Program-made: the position numbers and the translations under genes
Shown: positions 9,981 through 19,134 of the stretch, in pieces
Numbering within the stretch: position 1 is the first letter of the stretch
Layout: the number at the start of each line of letters is the position of its first letter
Source of the DNA: Candidatus Handelsmanbacteria bacterium
Lineage (GTDB): Bacteria; Latescibacterota; UBA2968; UBA8231
Reading direction: 5' to 3'
NCBI GenBank assembly: GCA_016867395.1
Contig: VGJS01000016.1
Span: forward strand, 1 to 64,000
Length of the DNA stretch: 64,000 nt
The notes under the pieces: generated by a model
The model's input: only the letters and a program-made list of their open reading frames with translations
Told to the model about the DNA's origin: nothing
Databases searched by the model: none

Positions 9981-12900
9981 ATGAAAAGACTCGGGGGCGT
10001 GTTCTTGGGCGTTGGCCTGCTGCTGGGGGGACCGGCGGGGGCCGGTCTCAACCAGTGGACCAGCAGTGGCCCAGGTGCGGCGGTCAACGCGGTGGCGGCT
10101 CACCCCTCGGTGGCGGCCCGCCTTTACGTGGCTGCGGCCGACGGGGTGTACCGCAGCCCGGACGGGGGACTGAGCTGGGAAAACACCCGGGGGCCCCTGT
10201 TGGGCCGCAATGCCCTGTGCCTGACCGTGGCCCCCGATGACGGCAACCTGCTGTATGCCGGGGCCAGCGCCGGCCTCTACCTGAGCCGCGACGCCGGTTC
10301 CCGTTGGACCCGGGCCACCCAGCCGGGCGCCGGGGTCCTGTCCCTGGCCGCCGGGGTGGAGGGCCGGGTATGGGCCGGCACCTTCGGGCAGGGGGTATAT
10401 CTCAGCAGAGACGCAGGCTCGACCTGGTCAACGGGGGCGGGGATGGCCGAGGCCATCGTCTTTGCCCTGGCCGCGGACCTGGGAAATTCAGAGTTGGTGT
10501 ACGCCGGCACCGCCGCGGGCTTGTATTTCAGCCGCGACGGAGGGCTGACCTGGGCTTTGGGGGGCGGCGCCCTCCAGGGCCTTAGCGTGAGGGCTATCCA
10601 GGTGTTGCCGGGGACTGGGCAGTTGTTGGTCGGCACCTTTGGCCAGGGAATCTTTTTCAGCGGGGATGGGGGCCAGACCTGGGCGGCCCGCAACCAGGGC
10701 CTGGAGGACCTGCAGGTGCGCGGCCTGAGCTTTGAGCCGGGAGCGGACCCGGTGTGGTACGCGGCCACCTCCAGCAAAGGGTTTTTCCGCAGTGGGGACC
10801 AAGGCCAGGTCTGGCGGGCCCTTAATGCTGGCCTGCCCGGACTGGGGGCCCGTAGCGTCCTGGCCCATCCCACCCTAACCGGGCGGGTGCTGGGTGGGGG
10901 GCCGGGCAGTGGGGTGTGGATCATCGACCAGGGGGGACAGCCCCGCCTGGAGGTGGATCGCCTTCCTCTGGATTTGGGCGAGGTGGCCGTGGGCGGGCAG
11001 CGGGCGCTGATCCTGCGCCTGGTCAATACCGGGAAGGCCGTGCTGCGCCTGTCGCGCCTGAGCGTGGGGCGTACCCCGCCCTTTGCCGTCTCCCCAGCCA
11101 CCCTCGAACTGGCCCCTGGGGCCGAAGTCAGCGCCGAGGTGCGCTTCACCCCACAGCAGCGGGGCAGCCAGCAGGACACCTTGCGGCTGCGCAGCGACGA
11201 CCCAGACGCCGGCCTGGTGGCCATCCCCCTGCGGGGCAGCGGCGTGGAGGCCGAGTTGTCCCTCAGCCCGGCCAGCCTCGACTTTGGCCAGGTGCGCCTC
11301 AGCGGTTTCCGCGACACCACGGTGGTGCTTAGCAACACGGGCAATACCGCGCTGACCTTGCGGGGAGCTTCTTTCGACAGCAGCGCCTTCGCGGTGATGG
11401 GCTTCAGCCCAAGACAACTGGGGGCCGGCCAGCGCCTGGCCCTGGGGGTGCGCTTCCGCCCCTCGCGCATCGGCCCGATTGCGGGCCGTCTGACCCTGCT
11501 AAGCGACGCGGGTCGCAACCCCCGCGCTGAGGCGGTGGTGGGGGGGACCGGCATTGCCCCGGTGCTGGCGGCGAGCCCGGCGGGCCTGGACTTCGGGGCC
11601 GGCCACCTGCAGCGGGCCAGCAGCCTGAATCTGGATCTAAGCAATAGCGGCAACAGTCCGATGAGCATCCAGCGGCTGCGCCTGGGGGGCGGGTCCTTCC
11701 AGGTGGCCGCCAGCCTGCCCCTGATGCTTGAGCCAGGGGAGGTGCGGCGAGTGCGCGTGACCTTTCTGCCTCTGCGGGCCGGCGAGCATCTCGACACCCT
11801 GGAAATTGCCAGCGACGCGGCCACCGGCATCCTGCGCATCCCCCTCAAGGGCAGCGCAGGGGGCCTAGCCTTGAGGCCACGCGCCCCGGTGGCCCTGGGC
11901 CCTGGCCCGGCGGATTTAGTGGGAGTGGACCTGGACGGGGACGGCACCCCGGACCTGGCCAGCGCCGGGGCCTCGGGCCGGGTGCAGGTCCTGCTCAACG
12001 AGGGCAGCGGCCTGTTTCCCGCCGCCCGGCAGGGGAGCTATCCCCAGGGCGAGGAGGGGGCCTGGGACGAGGTGGTGGCCCTCGACGCGGCGCCGATCTT
12101 TGCCAACGCCCCGGACCTGGTGGTGGCCGACCGGATCGCCCGCTCCCTGACCATCCTGGCCAACGACGGGGCGGGCGGCTTTGCCGGCCGCCGCCAGGAG
12201 TTGTTCGTGGGGCGGGCGGTGGCCGACGTCCATGCCGCGGACCTCGACGCCGACGGAGACGTGGACCTGGCGGTGGCCGACGGGGACGCCCCCTCAGTGA
12301 CGGTGTTCTACAATAATGGCCTGGGCAGCTTCAACGCCCGCAGTACCTACGCGGTGGGCGAGGGCCCGGTGGCGGTGGTGGCGGCCAATCTCGACGAGGA
12401 CGGCCACCGCGACCTAGTGGTGGCCATTGCCCAGGGCAACGCGATCTCGGTCCTGCGCAACAACCGCCTGGGCGCTTTCCTGCCCCGCCAGGACTACGCG
12501 GTGGACGGAGCCCCCGGCAGCCTGGGGGTGGGGGACGGGGACGCCGACGGGGACGAGGATCTCCTTGCCGGGATGGCGGCGTTGCGGCGCGTGGCGCTTC
12601 TGCGCAACGACGGGCAGGGGCGTTTTGCCGCCGGCCCGGCCCTCGACCTGCCCGCCGCCCCGGTGGACCTGGGCCTGGCCGACCTGACCAGCGACGTCTT
12701 CGGCGACCTGATGGTGGTCAGTGGGGAGCGGCCCTACGGGGTCTTTCTGGAGAACGACGGGGGCAAGGGTTTTGCCGTGCGCGACACCCTGGCAACCAAC
12801 AGCCCTCTCTGGCGGGTGCAGGTCCTGGATCTGGACGGGGACGGCCACCGCGACGTTGCCGGACTAAGCGCCGTGGCCGGCCAGGTACAGGTTTTCATCA

Positions 12901-14831
12901 ACGCCGACACCACCCGCCGGCAGGACCAGCCCCGGCCGCCCACCTCGGTGCGGGCCCAGGACGCCTCGCCCGACCTGGGCCGGCGCATCGAGGTGTTGTG
13001 GCAGGCCCCGGACTTGGACGAGCAGCTCCAGCGCACCACCCAGTACCTCGTCTTCCGGGCCAGCGCTCCGGAGGGGCCCTTTGCCGAGTTGGGCCGGGCC
13101 GTGGCCGGGGCGCGGCGTTTCGTGGACGTGAGCGCCGCCCTGGGCGATACCTTCTACTACTACGTGCAGGCCGGCAACAGCCTGCTCCAGTCCCCGCCCT
13201 CCGACACGGTGATGGCCGTTTCCCAGCCTTCGCCCTTCTTTGAGTTGGAGGTGGTGGACGAGGCCCGGCTGAGCGTGGGTGACACCCTCAGGGTCAAGGC
13301 TTTTGTCACCCCGGCGGACCAGGACCTGGCCGGGCTGTCCCTGTACCTAAGCTACAGCGACAGCGCCCTGCAACTCATCCCGGAGGGGGAGGCCCCCTTC
13401 CGGCTGGCGCCGGGCCTGGCGGGGGCGGCGGTCTTTGAGAACCGCCGCCGGCGCGGGGCTGAGCACCAGCTCGACCTGTCCTTGGGCAACGTGGAGTTGC
13501 CGGCCGGGGTCTCGCCGGTGCTGTTGGGGGAGGTGTGGTTCCAGAGCCGCGGGGACAGTCTGGTTTTCCTGGTCATCGACGACCAGCCCGAGCGCAACCG
13601 ACGCAGCGCGGTGGTGGCCGCCGGCAGTGGGGAGTTGCTCCTGCCTTTCATCGCCGACACCACCCGGCTGACCATCCGCGACTACGCCCTGCGCGGCCGG
13701 GTGCAGCCTGAAGGGTACGCCGGCCCCCTCGACTCCCTTCAGGTGACCCTGTCTCTCTACGGGGCCGGCGGTGGCGAACTGCAATCGGCCCTCAACGACG
13801 AAGACCGCCTGCGGCCCGGCATCCAGCGCACCCTCGATGCAACGGGGGAATTCCGGCTGGCCCAGGTGCCGCGGGGGCGGTATCAGGTATTCGCCAAGCC
13901 GCCCGCCCATCTGCGGGGACAGACCCTTGGCGATACCGTCAGCGTGGGGGATTCGCTGGGGACCCGGCTCGAATTCCGCTGGTTGAGCGCCGATTCGACC
14001 ACCAGCCAGATCCTGCCCGCCGGAGACGCCACGGGCGACAACCAGATCAACCTGGCTGATTTTGGCCTGCTGGTCCGCTACTTTGGGGCCGGCGCAGGCG
14101 GCGCCGACTGGGGGCTGGCCCGGCGCAGCGACTTTAACGGCGACGGCCTGGTGAACTTCGACGATTTTAGTCTGTTGGCCCAGAACTTCGGCCAGGTGGG
14201 CATGGGGCCGCGCGGGGTGGCCCGCAAGCGGGGCAGCGGCGTTTTCTGGCAGGAAGGGGAGGTGTTGTGGGCGGAGGTGAGGGAGGACCTGGCCGGCTTT
14301 GCCCTCAGCGGGCCGGGGCTGGAGGTGGACCTGGTGGGCACCCCCTGGGACGGGAACGCGCTGCGGGTCCAGGTCAGGAGCATCGGGGGCCGCAACACGG
14401 TTGCCGTGGCGTTGCGGTCGGGCGGGGCGGTGGTGGGGGCCGGGGCGCTGGCGCGGGTGCGGGCCGGGCGGATGGAGGAGGCGCAGGGGCTTACTGCCGA
14501 CGGGCAGGTGCTGGAACTGGTGCGGGGAGGGCCGCGGCCGGCGCAGAGCAGCCTGAAGGCCAACTACCCCAACCCCTTCAACCCCAGCACCCAGATCCGC
14601 TTTGCGGTGGGCGGGGCCGGAAGCACCCCGGTGCCGGTGCGCCTGGAGGTCATCGACCTGCTGGGGCAGCGGGTGCGCACCCTGGTGGCGACTCCGCTAA
14701 GCCCCGGCGAGCACCGGGCCGAGTGGGATGGCCGCGACCAGCAGGGTCGCCCGGTGGCGGCAGGGGTGTACTGCTGCCGATTGCAGGTGGGGGACTTGGT
14801 GCAGACCCGCAAGCTGCTGCTGCTGCCCTGA
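9981..14831 (+). CDS. Giant secreted protein: BNR repeats, ASPM/Hydin-type Ig, FG-GAP, FN3, cohesin, dockerin and C-terminal FlgD-like domains
   Basis: 1616 aa, one base after the previous stop. Signal peptide 1-22. Residues about 25-315 carry at least five Asp-box motifs (S-x-D-x-G-x-x-W, e.g. SRDGGLTW and SGDGGQTW) of a BNR/sortilin-type propeller. About 320-630 contains three ASPM/Hydin-like Ig units (LDFGQVRLSGFRDTTVVLSN). About 635-980 has FG-GAP repeats (DLDGDGTPDL, DLDADGDVDLAV). About 985-1085 is FN3-like. About 1087-1235 is cohesin-like (LAGLSLYLSYSDSALQLI). About 1348-1410 is a full two-part dockerin (GDATGDNQINLADFGLLVRY, then DFNGDGLVNFDDFSLLAQNF). Residues 1528-1616 are the FlgD-like domain. 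Having both cohesin and dockerin in one chain suits head-to-tail assembly. Confident on domains, not on role. Confidence 0.78.
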   Translation: MKRLGGVFLGVGLLLGGPAGAGLNQWTSSGPGAAVNAVAAHPSVAARLYVAAADGVYRSPDGGLSWENTRGPLLGRNALCLTVAPDDGNLLYAGASAGLYLSRDAGSRWTRATQPGAGVLSLAAGVEGRVWAGTFGQGVYLSRDAGSTWSTGAGMAEAIVFALAADLGNSELVYAGTAAGLYFSRDGGLTWALGGGALQGLSVRAIQVLPGTGQLLVGTFGQGIFFSGDGGQTWAARNQGLEDLQVRGLSFEPGADPVWYAATSSKGFFRSGDQGQVWRALNAGLPGLGARSVLAHPTLTGRVLGGGPGSGVWIIDQGGQPRLEVDRLPLDLGEVAVGGQRALILRLVNTGKAVLRLSRLSVGRTPPFAVSPATLELAPGAEVSAEVRFTPQQRGSQQDTLRLRSDDPDAGLVAIPLRGSGVEAELSLSPASLDFGQVRLSGFRDTTVVLSNTGNTALTLRGASFDSSAFAVMGFSPRQLGAGQRLALGVRFRPSRIGPIAGRLTLLSDAGRNPRAEAVVGGTGIAPVLAASPAGLDFGAGHLQRASSLNLDLSNSGNSPMSIQRLRLGGGSFQVAASLPLMLEPGEVRRVRVTFLPLRAGEHLDTLEIASDAATGILRIPLKGSAGGLALRPRAPVALGPGPADLVGVDLDGDGTPDLASAGASGRVQVLLNEGSGLFPAARQGSYPQGEEGAWDEVVALDAAPIFANAPDLVVADRIARSLTILANDGAGGFAGRRQELFVGRAVADVHAADLDADGDVDLAVADGDAPSVTVFYNNGLGSFNARSTYAVGEGPVAVVAANLDEDGHRDLVVAIAQGNAISVLRNNRLGAFLPRQDYAVDGAPGSLGVGDGDADGDEDLLAGMAALRRVALLRNDGQGRFAAGPALDLPAAPVDLGLADLTSDVFGDLMVVSGERPYGVFLENDGGKGFAVRDTLATNSPLWRVQVLDLDGDGHRDVAGLSAVAGQVQVFINADTTRRQDQPRPPTSVRAQDASPDLGRRIEVLWQAPDLDEQLQRTTQYLVFRASAPEGPFAELGRAVAGARRFVDVSAALGDTFYYYVQAGNSLLQSPPSDTVMAVSQPSPFFELEVVDEARLSVGDTLRVKAFVTPADQDLAGLSLYLSYSDSALQLIPEGEAPFRLAPGLAGAAVFENRRRRGAEHQLDLSLGNVELPAGVSPVLLGEVWFQSRGDSLVFLVIDDQPERNRRSAVVAAGSGELLLPFIADTTRLTIRDYALRGRVQPEGYAGPLDSLQVTLSLYGAGGGELQSALNDEDRLRPGIQRTLDATGEFRLAQVPRGRYQVFAKPPAHLRGQTLGDTVSVGDSLGTRLEFRWLSADSTTSQILPAGDATGDNQINLADFGLLVRYFGAGAGGADWGLARRSDFNGDGLVNFDDFSLLAQNFGQVGMGPRGVARKRGSGVFWQEGEVLWAEVREDLAGFALSGPGLEVDLVGTPWDGNALRVQVRSIGGRNTVAVALRSGGAVVGAGALARVRAGRMEEAQGLTADGQVLELVRGGPRPAQSSLKANYPNPFNPSTQIRFAVGGAGSTPVPVRLEVIDLLGQRVRTLVATPLSPGEHRAEWDGRDQQGRPVAAGVYCCRLQVGDLVQTRKLLLLP

Positions 14832-14940
14832 GGTCGGTCCGGGGATGCCCTTTTGGCGCTCATTGGATATTCGCGTGACCGGGGCAATCCGCTGCGCTGT
14901 TACCTAGATCGATCGGTAGTTCCCTTTCGGCGAGGGCGGC

Positions 14941-16291
14941 GTGGCGCGAGGCGCTGTGGAACACCACCGGGACTGGCGGCGCTGGGCGCGGATCTCTCTG
15001 GCTCTCTCCGCGCTGGTTCATTCGTTCCTCCTCTTCGCTCTCGAACTTACCTACGCCCCGGACCTGTCCCCGCCGCGCTACCGCGTCCGCCTCGAACCTC
15101 TCACTGCTTTCACCTATTCAGAGCCTCCCGTAGCCCTCGCTCCCGAACGACTTCCCCTGCCCACCATTTTGCCCGAGGGCGAGGTCGGCCCCGGGGCAGG
15201 CGCCCTCTTTCGGCATGGAGGGCGGGTTTAAGGGCAAGGGTCCCGCTCCCGGCATAGCGGGGGTTGAGGGGTTGCCCTTGGGAGCGGGCGCTGGCCCTGG
15301 GGAAAAGGCCGGCGTCTTTGTGATGCCAGCCCTGCACGCACCAGACCTCGATGCGCGGGGTATCGAGAAGCTGCGACAGGAGGAGGCGGAGCGGGAGCAG
15401 TACGCCCGCTTCCACCTGCTGGACGCCGACACCACAGACGAAGACTCGCGGCGCCAGAGCCGGGCCAAACGGATCATCGAGCGGGCCACCGCCGCGATGG
15501 GTGGCAGGGGGGCGCTGGGAAGGATCGGGGAAATGAAGGCGCGGTTGTGGATAGAGGCGGATGAGCATTGCTCAAATGCTGGGGTGGCAAACGTGCCCCC
15601 CTACGCCTACCCGGTGGCCCTCTGGCAGTACACTGTGTAGGGGTCTTTCACCAACCAACGCGTCGAGGTAAAGATCTCCCTCAACCCCGATGTGCCCAAC
15701 ACCATCGCCCTGGTCCGCAATCCCTGCCTTATCCAACCCAACTACTAGCAGCTCTTCGAGGTCTGCTGGGCAGGATATGCCCCGTCGGTCTCGGTATCCA
15801 TCGGCAGGCTGCGTGAGAAGTGGAGGCGGCCCGCTGGCAGTTCACCGAACACTTTTTGGGAAGGGGTGGAGATCTACTACCGGGGCAGCGAGGCATTTGA
15901 GAATCCCTATCCTGACCACCAGCGGGACATAGGGTCAGCAAGTGAACGCCGGCAGGTGGACGTGGTCCAGGTGGTGGGCGAGCGCTACGGCCAGCGTCAA
16001 GAGGCGTTCTTCGACGAGGAGACGGGGTTGTTGCTGGCGCTGCGGGAAGGGCTGACTGCGGAGGAGCAGCGATGGCACATGAAGCGCTGCGCCAAGGAGC
16101 CGCCGGTGTGGACCACAATCTACGGCAACTACCAACCCATCCACGGGGTGCTCACCCCGCACCGGTTGGTGCGCGGCAGCAACCAGTTGCCGTGGGCCGT
16201 GGCCATCCATCTGAGGATTGCGTACAGTGGCAACGAGCCGGACCTCTCAGAGCCGGGCCAAAAGAGGGGAACACAGTGCGGTGCGCTGTAG
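14941..16291 (+). pseudogene. Decayed envelope protein with TonB-like N-terminus and LolA-like periplasmic domain
   Basis: GTG at 14941 starts a TonB-like N-terminus: a basic cytoplasmic segment (HHRDWRRWAR), one membrane helix (ISLALSALVHSFLLFALEL) and a proline-rich stretch. Near 15200 the frame must change to continue with GAGAGPGEKAGVFVMP and a charged helix, then IIERATAAMGGRGALGRIGE, the start seen in LolA-like outer-membrane lipoprotein-sorting relatives. In-frame TAG codons follow at 15638-15640 and at the end of …CLIQPNY (about 15746), with coding sense resuming each time (GSFTNQRVEVKISLNPD; QLFEV). A pair of compensating shifts is likely near 15800-15860, since another frame reads EVEAARWQFTEHFLG there. 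The last part (VEIYYRG … YGNYQPIHGVLTPHRLVRG) is in one frame to a TAG at 16291. Multiple lesions make it a pseudogene. Confidence 0.6.
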
Positions 16292-16450
16292 TTTTTCCGC
16301 CCCTGCCAATCGCCTTTCGATGTTCCGCTCCAGTTCCTCTTGATGATCCCAGTAATAGGCCAGGGCCGAGTGAATCTGCCCCAAGGTCAGATAACGAAGC
16401 TGTGATCGGTGAGGGACATGCGGGTTGCCGTGATGGCAGAAGGTGTTCAC
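16247..16450 (-). pseudogene. DUF433-like antitoxin-family fragment
   Basis: The minus-strand frame from GTG 16450 contains RYLTLGQIHSALAYYWDHQE and then ELERNIERRLAGAEKLQ. This matches the C-terminal helix pair of DUF433 proteins (usually 'YPHLTLxxVHAALAYYxDHxEEI'). The N-terminal half of the family (the 'GxPxIxGTRI' section) is missing or scrambled upstream. The 3' end runs into the tail of the opposite-strand pseudogene. Full DUF433 proteins are about 75-110 aa and are commonly encoded beside PIN-like toxins; none is seen here. I read it as a remnant. Confidence 0.45.
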
Positions 16451-16488
16451 GAGAACCTGACACCCCTGGATTATTTGGGTAATCTACC

Positions 16489-17283
16489 TTATCGCCGCAG
16501 CGACGCAGTTTCCTTCAGGAACCTCTCCTTTTCCAGTTTCCCTCCCGCAGCCCCGGCCTTGGCGATCATCTTCTCGATGCGCTCGATGCGCTCGGGGGTG
16601 GGCGGGTGGGAGGCGAAGAGTTTCTCCAGGTCGCTGGGCCGGCTCTTCTCCAATTGGTCGAGCTTGGTGAAGAAGGTCAGCAGGGCCTTGGGATCATAGC
16701 CGCAGGCCGCCAGGTACCTGAAGCCGTATTCGTCGGCCTCGCGCTCGTCGTCGCGGCTGAAGCGGGCCAAGGCCCCGGCCCCGGCCAGGCCGGCGGCCAT
16801 CTCGGCCAACTGCCCTGCCTCCTCGCCCAGGGTCAAATGGGTTAAGAGTTCGAGGCCGTACTGGGCGGCCACGTGGTTGGCCGAATGCCGGCCCACCACG
16901 TGGCCGATCTCGTGGGCCAGCACCCCGGCCAGTTCGGCTTCGTTCTGGGCGGCCTTGAGCAATCCCGAGTACACGTACACGTACCCGCCAGGAATGGCAA
17001 AGGCATTGACCTGTTTGAGGTCGTCGATTACCGTCACCTTGTACTCCACCCCCGGCCGATCCCCCAGGCTCTGCTGGGCGAGGGGGGCCACCACTTGGCG
17101 CACGTACGCCTGCACCTTGGCGTCGGCCAGGGGTTTCTCCTGTTTCTCGACCTGGGCGGCCAGTTTGCGGCCCAGGTCCAGTTCGGTCTCCTCGCTGATC
17201 AGGGCCAGGCCCAACTGCTGGCGCACCGCGGTGCAGTCGGACAGGGAGAGGGCCAGGACCAGGGGGAAGGCGGCGACTTTCAT
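16489..17283 (-). CDS. M48-family zinc metalloprotease, periplasmic (BepA/LoiP-like)
   Basis: 264 aa with the zincin motif HEIGH at residues 124-128 (VLAHEIGHVVGRHSANH). The third zinc ligand is a glutamate near 182 in EREADEYG, and a conserved NAFAIPGGYVYVYSGLL stretch precedes the active site, as in periplasmic M48C peptidases that act in outer-membrane protein quality control. The N-terminus has a hydrophobic segment ending at Cys17 (ALSLSDC). The aspartate at -1 is atypical for a lipobox, so lipidation is possible rather than certain. It sits 18 bases downstream of the SDR gene on the same strand and may be co-transcribed with it. The chain ends soon after the SHPPTPERIERIEKM segment typical of the family, and no TPR extension is present. 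Confidence 0.88.
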   Translation of the reverse strand: MKVAAFPLVLALSLSDCTAVRQQLGLALISEETELDLGRKLAAQVEKQEKPLADAKVQAYVRQVVAPLAQQSLGDRPGVEYKVTVIDDLKQVNAFAIPGGYVYVYSGLLKAAQNEAELAGVLAHEIGHVVGRHSANHVAAQYGLELLTHLTLGEEAGQLAEMAAGLAGAGALARFSRDDEREADEYGFRYLAACGYDPKALLTFFTKLDQLEKSRPSDLEKLFASHPPTPERIERIEKMIAKAGAAGGKLEKERFLKETASLRR

Positions 17284-17301
17284 GGTCTTTATCCTTCTGG
17301 G

Positions 17302-18243
17302 CTAGCGGCGGGCGGTGGGGCGGCGGTCGACGTGGGTCTTGAGCTGGGGGTGTTCGAGGATATAGTCCTTGAGGTCCATGATGACGTTCTCCTGAAGCTG
17401 GACGCTCAGGCCCCCGTCCACCGGCAGCACCACCCCGGTGATGAAGGCCGCCTCGGGGGAGCAGAGGAAGGCGACGGCGCCTGCGATGTCGCCGGGGACC
17501 CCGGTGCGGCGCACGGGGTAGTGCAGCTCGAAGAGGTGGAAACCCGCCTCGTCGCCGTTTTGCCGCCACATCTCCTCCATGCGCTCGGTGACGATGTGGC
17601 CGGGGGCGATGGCGGTGACGGTGATGCCCTGCGGGCCGAAGTCCACCGCCATCTGGCGGGTCAGGCCGATCACCGCGGCCTTGCCCGTCTCGTAGACCAG
17701 GGAGCGGGGGGCCTGGAGGATGCCGTGGACCGAGGAGATGTTGACGATGCGGCCCACCTCGCGCGGTGGGGGATCGCCGTGGCGCAGGCCATCCCCCTGC
17801 CAGGGACCGGGGTCGTAGCCTGGGGGCGGCCCGGATTCGATCATGGCCGGCACTGCGTGCTTGGCGCCCAGGACCAGGGCCCCTACCAGCAGGTCCATGC
17901 CCTCGCGCCAGGCCCTGGGGTCCACATCCACGGCGCTGCCCGCCCGGTCCCGGCCCCCGCCATAGGCGTTCTGGACCAGGATGTCGAGGCGGCCGAACTC
18001 GCCCACGGCTCTGGCGACCATGGCCTTGGCGGTCTCCACCTGGGAGACGTCGCCGATCATGCAGGCGGCCATCCCACCGGCCTGGGCGATGGTCTGGGCA
18101 TTGGCCGCGGCGGCCTGGGCATCGACATCGACGATGAGCACCCGGGCGCCGGCGGCGGCCAGGCGGAGGGCGGTGGCCCCGCCGATGCCCTGTGCACCCC
18201 CGGTGACGATGGCGGCCTTGCCGGTGAGATTGCCTGATGACAT
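17302..18243 (-). CDS. Short-chain dehydrogenase/reductase (SDR) family oxidoreductase
   Basis: 313 aa. Cofactor loop TGGAQGIG at residues 14-21, an acidic residue after the second strand (LIVDVD) that favours NAD(H), a catalytic serine in VNISSVHG and the YxxxK pair as YETGK near residue 195. The usual C-terminal 'TG.VLPVDGG' is present. Two departures from the common 250-aa form: an insertion between the fourth helix and the NISS strand (about 25 residues rich in Gly/Pro/Asp), and a C-terminal tail of about 30 residues after VDGGLSV ending in arginines. Substrate cannot be told from sequence. The upstream flank carries the palindromic repeat at 18273-18459, so any promoter would lie in or beside it. 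Confidence 0.85.
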   Translation of the reverse strand: MSSGNLTGKAAIVTGGAQGIGGATALRLAAAGARVLIVDVDAQAAAANAQTIAQAGGMAACMIGDVSQVETAKAMVARAVGEFGRLDILVQNAYGGGRDRAGSAVDVDPRAWREGMDLLVGALVLGAKHAVPAMIESGPPPGYDPGPWQGDGLRHGDPPPREVGRIVNISSVHGILQAPRSLVYETGKAAVIGLTRQMAVDFGPQGITVTAIAPGHIVTERMEEMWRQNGDEAGFHLFELHYPVRRTGVPGDIAGAVAFLCSPEAAFITGVVLPVDGGLSVQLQENVIMDLKDYILEHPQLKTHVDRRPTARR

Positions 18244-18272
18244 AATTCCTCTTTTTGGGGTGAGATGCTATT

Positions 18273-18459
18273 GCGTCGGGGAGCGACCCGCTCCAGCCTC
18301 TCCCAAGGCGCGTCCTTCGCCCGCGCTCGCTAGCCCTACCCCGCCGCCCTGCCCGCGCAACGCCCCATACGCTGGGGCGTTGCGCGGGCAACCCTTCCAC
18401 TCGTCCTCCCCTTCCCAGCCATTCCACGAGAAAGGCTTCCGGGGGCATCTCCCCACCGC
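18273..18459. repeat. MITE/REP-like palindromic element, copy 1
   Basis: About 187 bases with imperfect terminal inverted repeats: the left end starts GCGTCGGGGAGCGACCC and the right end, read on the other strand, starts GCGGTGGGGAGATGCCCC. Each end is followed inward by an AGCCT-YTC block. The first 40 bases match the first 40 of the element at 21607 with about four differences, and the right arms (GAAAGGCTT-Y-CGGGG) also match. The centre differs: this copy has a perfect 18-bp-stem hairpin (18350-18390). It fills the gap between the SDR and MOSC genes. No coding sequence was seen in it. Confidence 0.6.
18350..18390. repeat. Perfect 18-bp stem hairpin with TACGC loop
   Basis: Bases 18350-18367 are the exact reverse complement of 18373-18390, with loop TACGC at 18368-18372. 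The inner part, CCCCA-TACGC-TGGGG, recurs almost unchanged at 54231-54245 with loop TACGT. No T-run follows on either strand, so it is not a typical intrinsic terminator, although it lies between two minus-strand genes. Confidence 0.6.
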
Positions 18460-18474
18460 TTTTCGGTAAGGAGT

Positions 18475-19134
18475 CTATTGTTCCAGCGGAAATCCCGCGC
18501 TTAATAGCCGCGTGGCCAGGGGCTGGCGCCACTCTGGGGAGAGGTGGGGCAGGCGCAGGGCGAGGAGGCATTCCTCGAAGCCCTCTTCCTCGAAATAGGC
18601 CAGTTGCCAGAGCCGGCGCACTGTGAGGTTTTCGGGGGCGTCGTCGACCAAGGCGATAGAGTCGCCCTCCTGCACCCGCCCTTCCTCCACCACCCGCAGA
18701 TAAATCCCGAGCCGGCCGCTTTGGAAGAAGATGGCGGGGAACTTGCTCATGCCCACCCGGATGCCCAACTTGAAACAGGGCTTGCGCGGCTGGGTGACCT
18801 GCAGGAGCGCGGTGCCCGCGCGGTAGAGGCCGCCAATGTGGACCTGGTCTTCGAGCAGGCCCTCGGTGGTGAGGTTTTCCCCGAACTGCCCGCAGGGGAG
18901 GGGGCGGCGCTTGAGGATGTCCTCCCAGTGGGCGTAGTGCTCGCAGGGATAGGCATACACTGTTTTGCAGAGACCACCGTGGTTCTCTGGGTCGGCCTGG
19001 CCGTCGCCCTCCAGGCCGGCAAAGCGCACCTGCACAGGACCCGCTACCGGCTCCTTGAAGATCCCGGTGTGCACTGTCCTGCCCTCGTGCATTACCTCTC
19101 TGGGCAGGGAAACGCTGACCGCCCGCAACCTCAC
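18475..19134 (-). CDS. MOSC-domain protein (YiiM-like)
   Basis: 219 aa from the GTG at 19134, whose bases overlap the TGA of the upstream serine hydrolase gene (four-base overlap). It opens with RLRAVSVSLPREV, then GIFKEPVAGPVQVRFAGLEG, DxxNHGG-type residues (DPENHGGLCKTVYAYP), the family segment CGQFGENLTTEGL and a conserved cysteine in TQPRKPCFKLG. These are hallmarks of MOSC domains of the YiiM group, which bind sulfur or molybdenum cofactor and can reduce N-hydroxylated compounds. The C-terminal 60 residues form the helical tail common in YiiM-like proteins. No signal peptide, so cytoplasmic. Translational coupling to the hydrolase gene is likely. Confidence 0.85.
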   Translation of the reverse strand: MRLRAVSVSLPREVMHEGRTVHTGIFKEPVAGPVQVRFAGLEGDGQADPENHGGLCKTVYAYPCEHYAHWEDILKRRPLPCGQFGENLTTEGLLEDQVHIGGLYRAGTALLQVTQPRKPCFKLGIRVGMSKFPAIFFQSGRLGIYLRVVEEGRVQEGDSIALVDDAPENLTVRRLWQLAYFEEEGFEECLLALRLPHLSPEWRQPLATRLLSAGFPLEQ

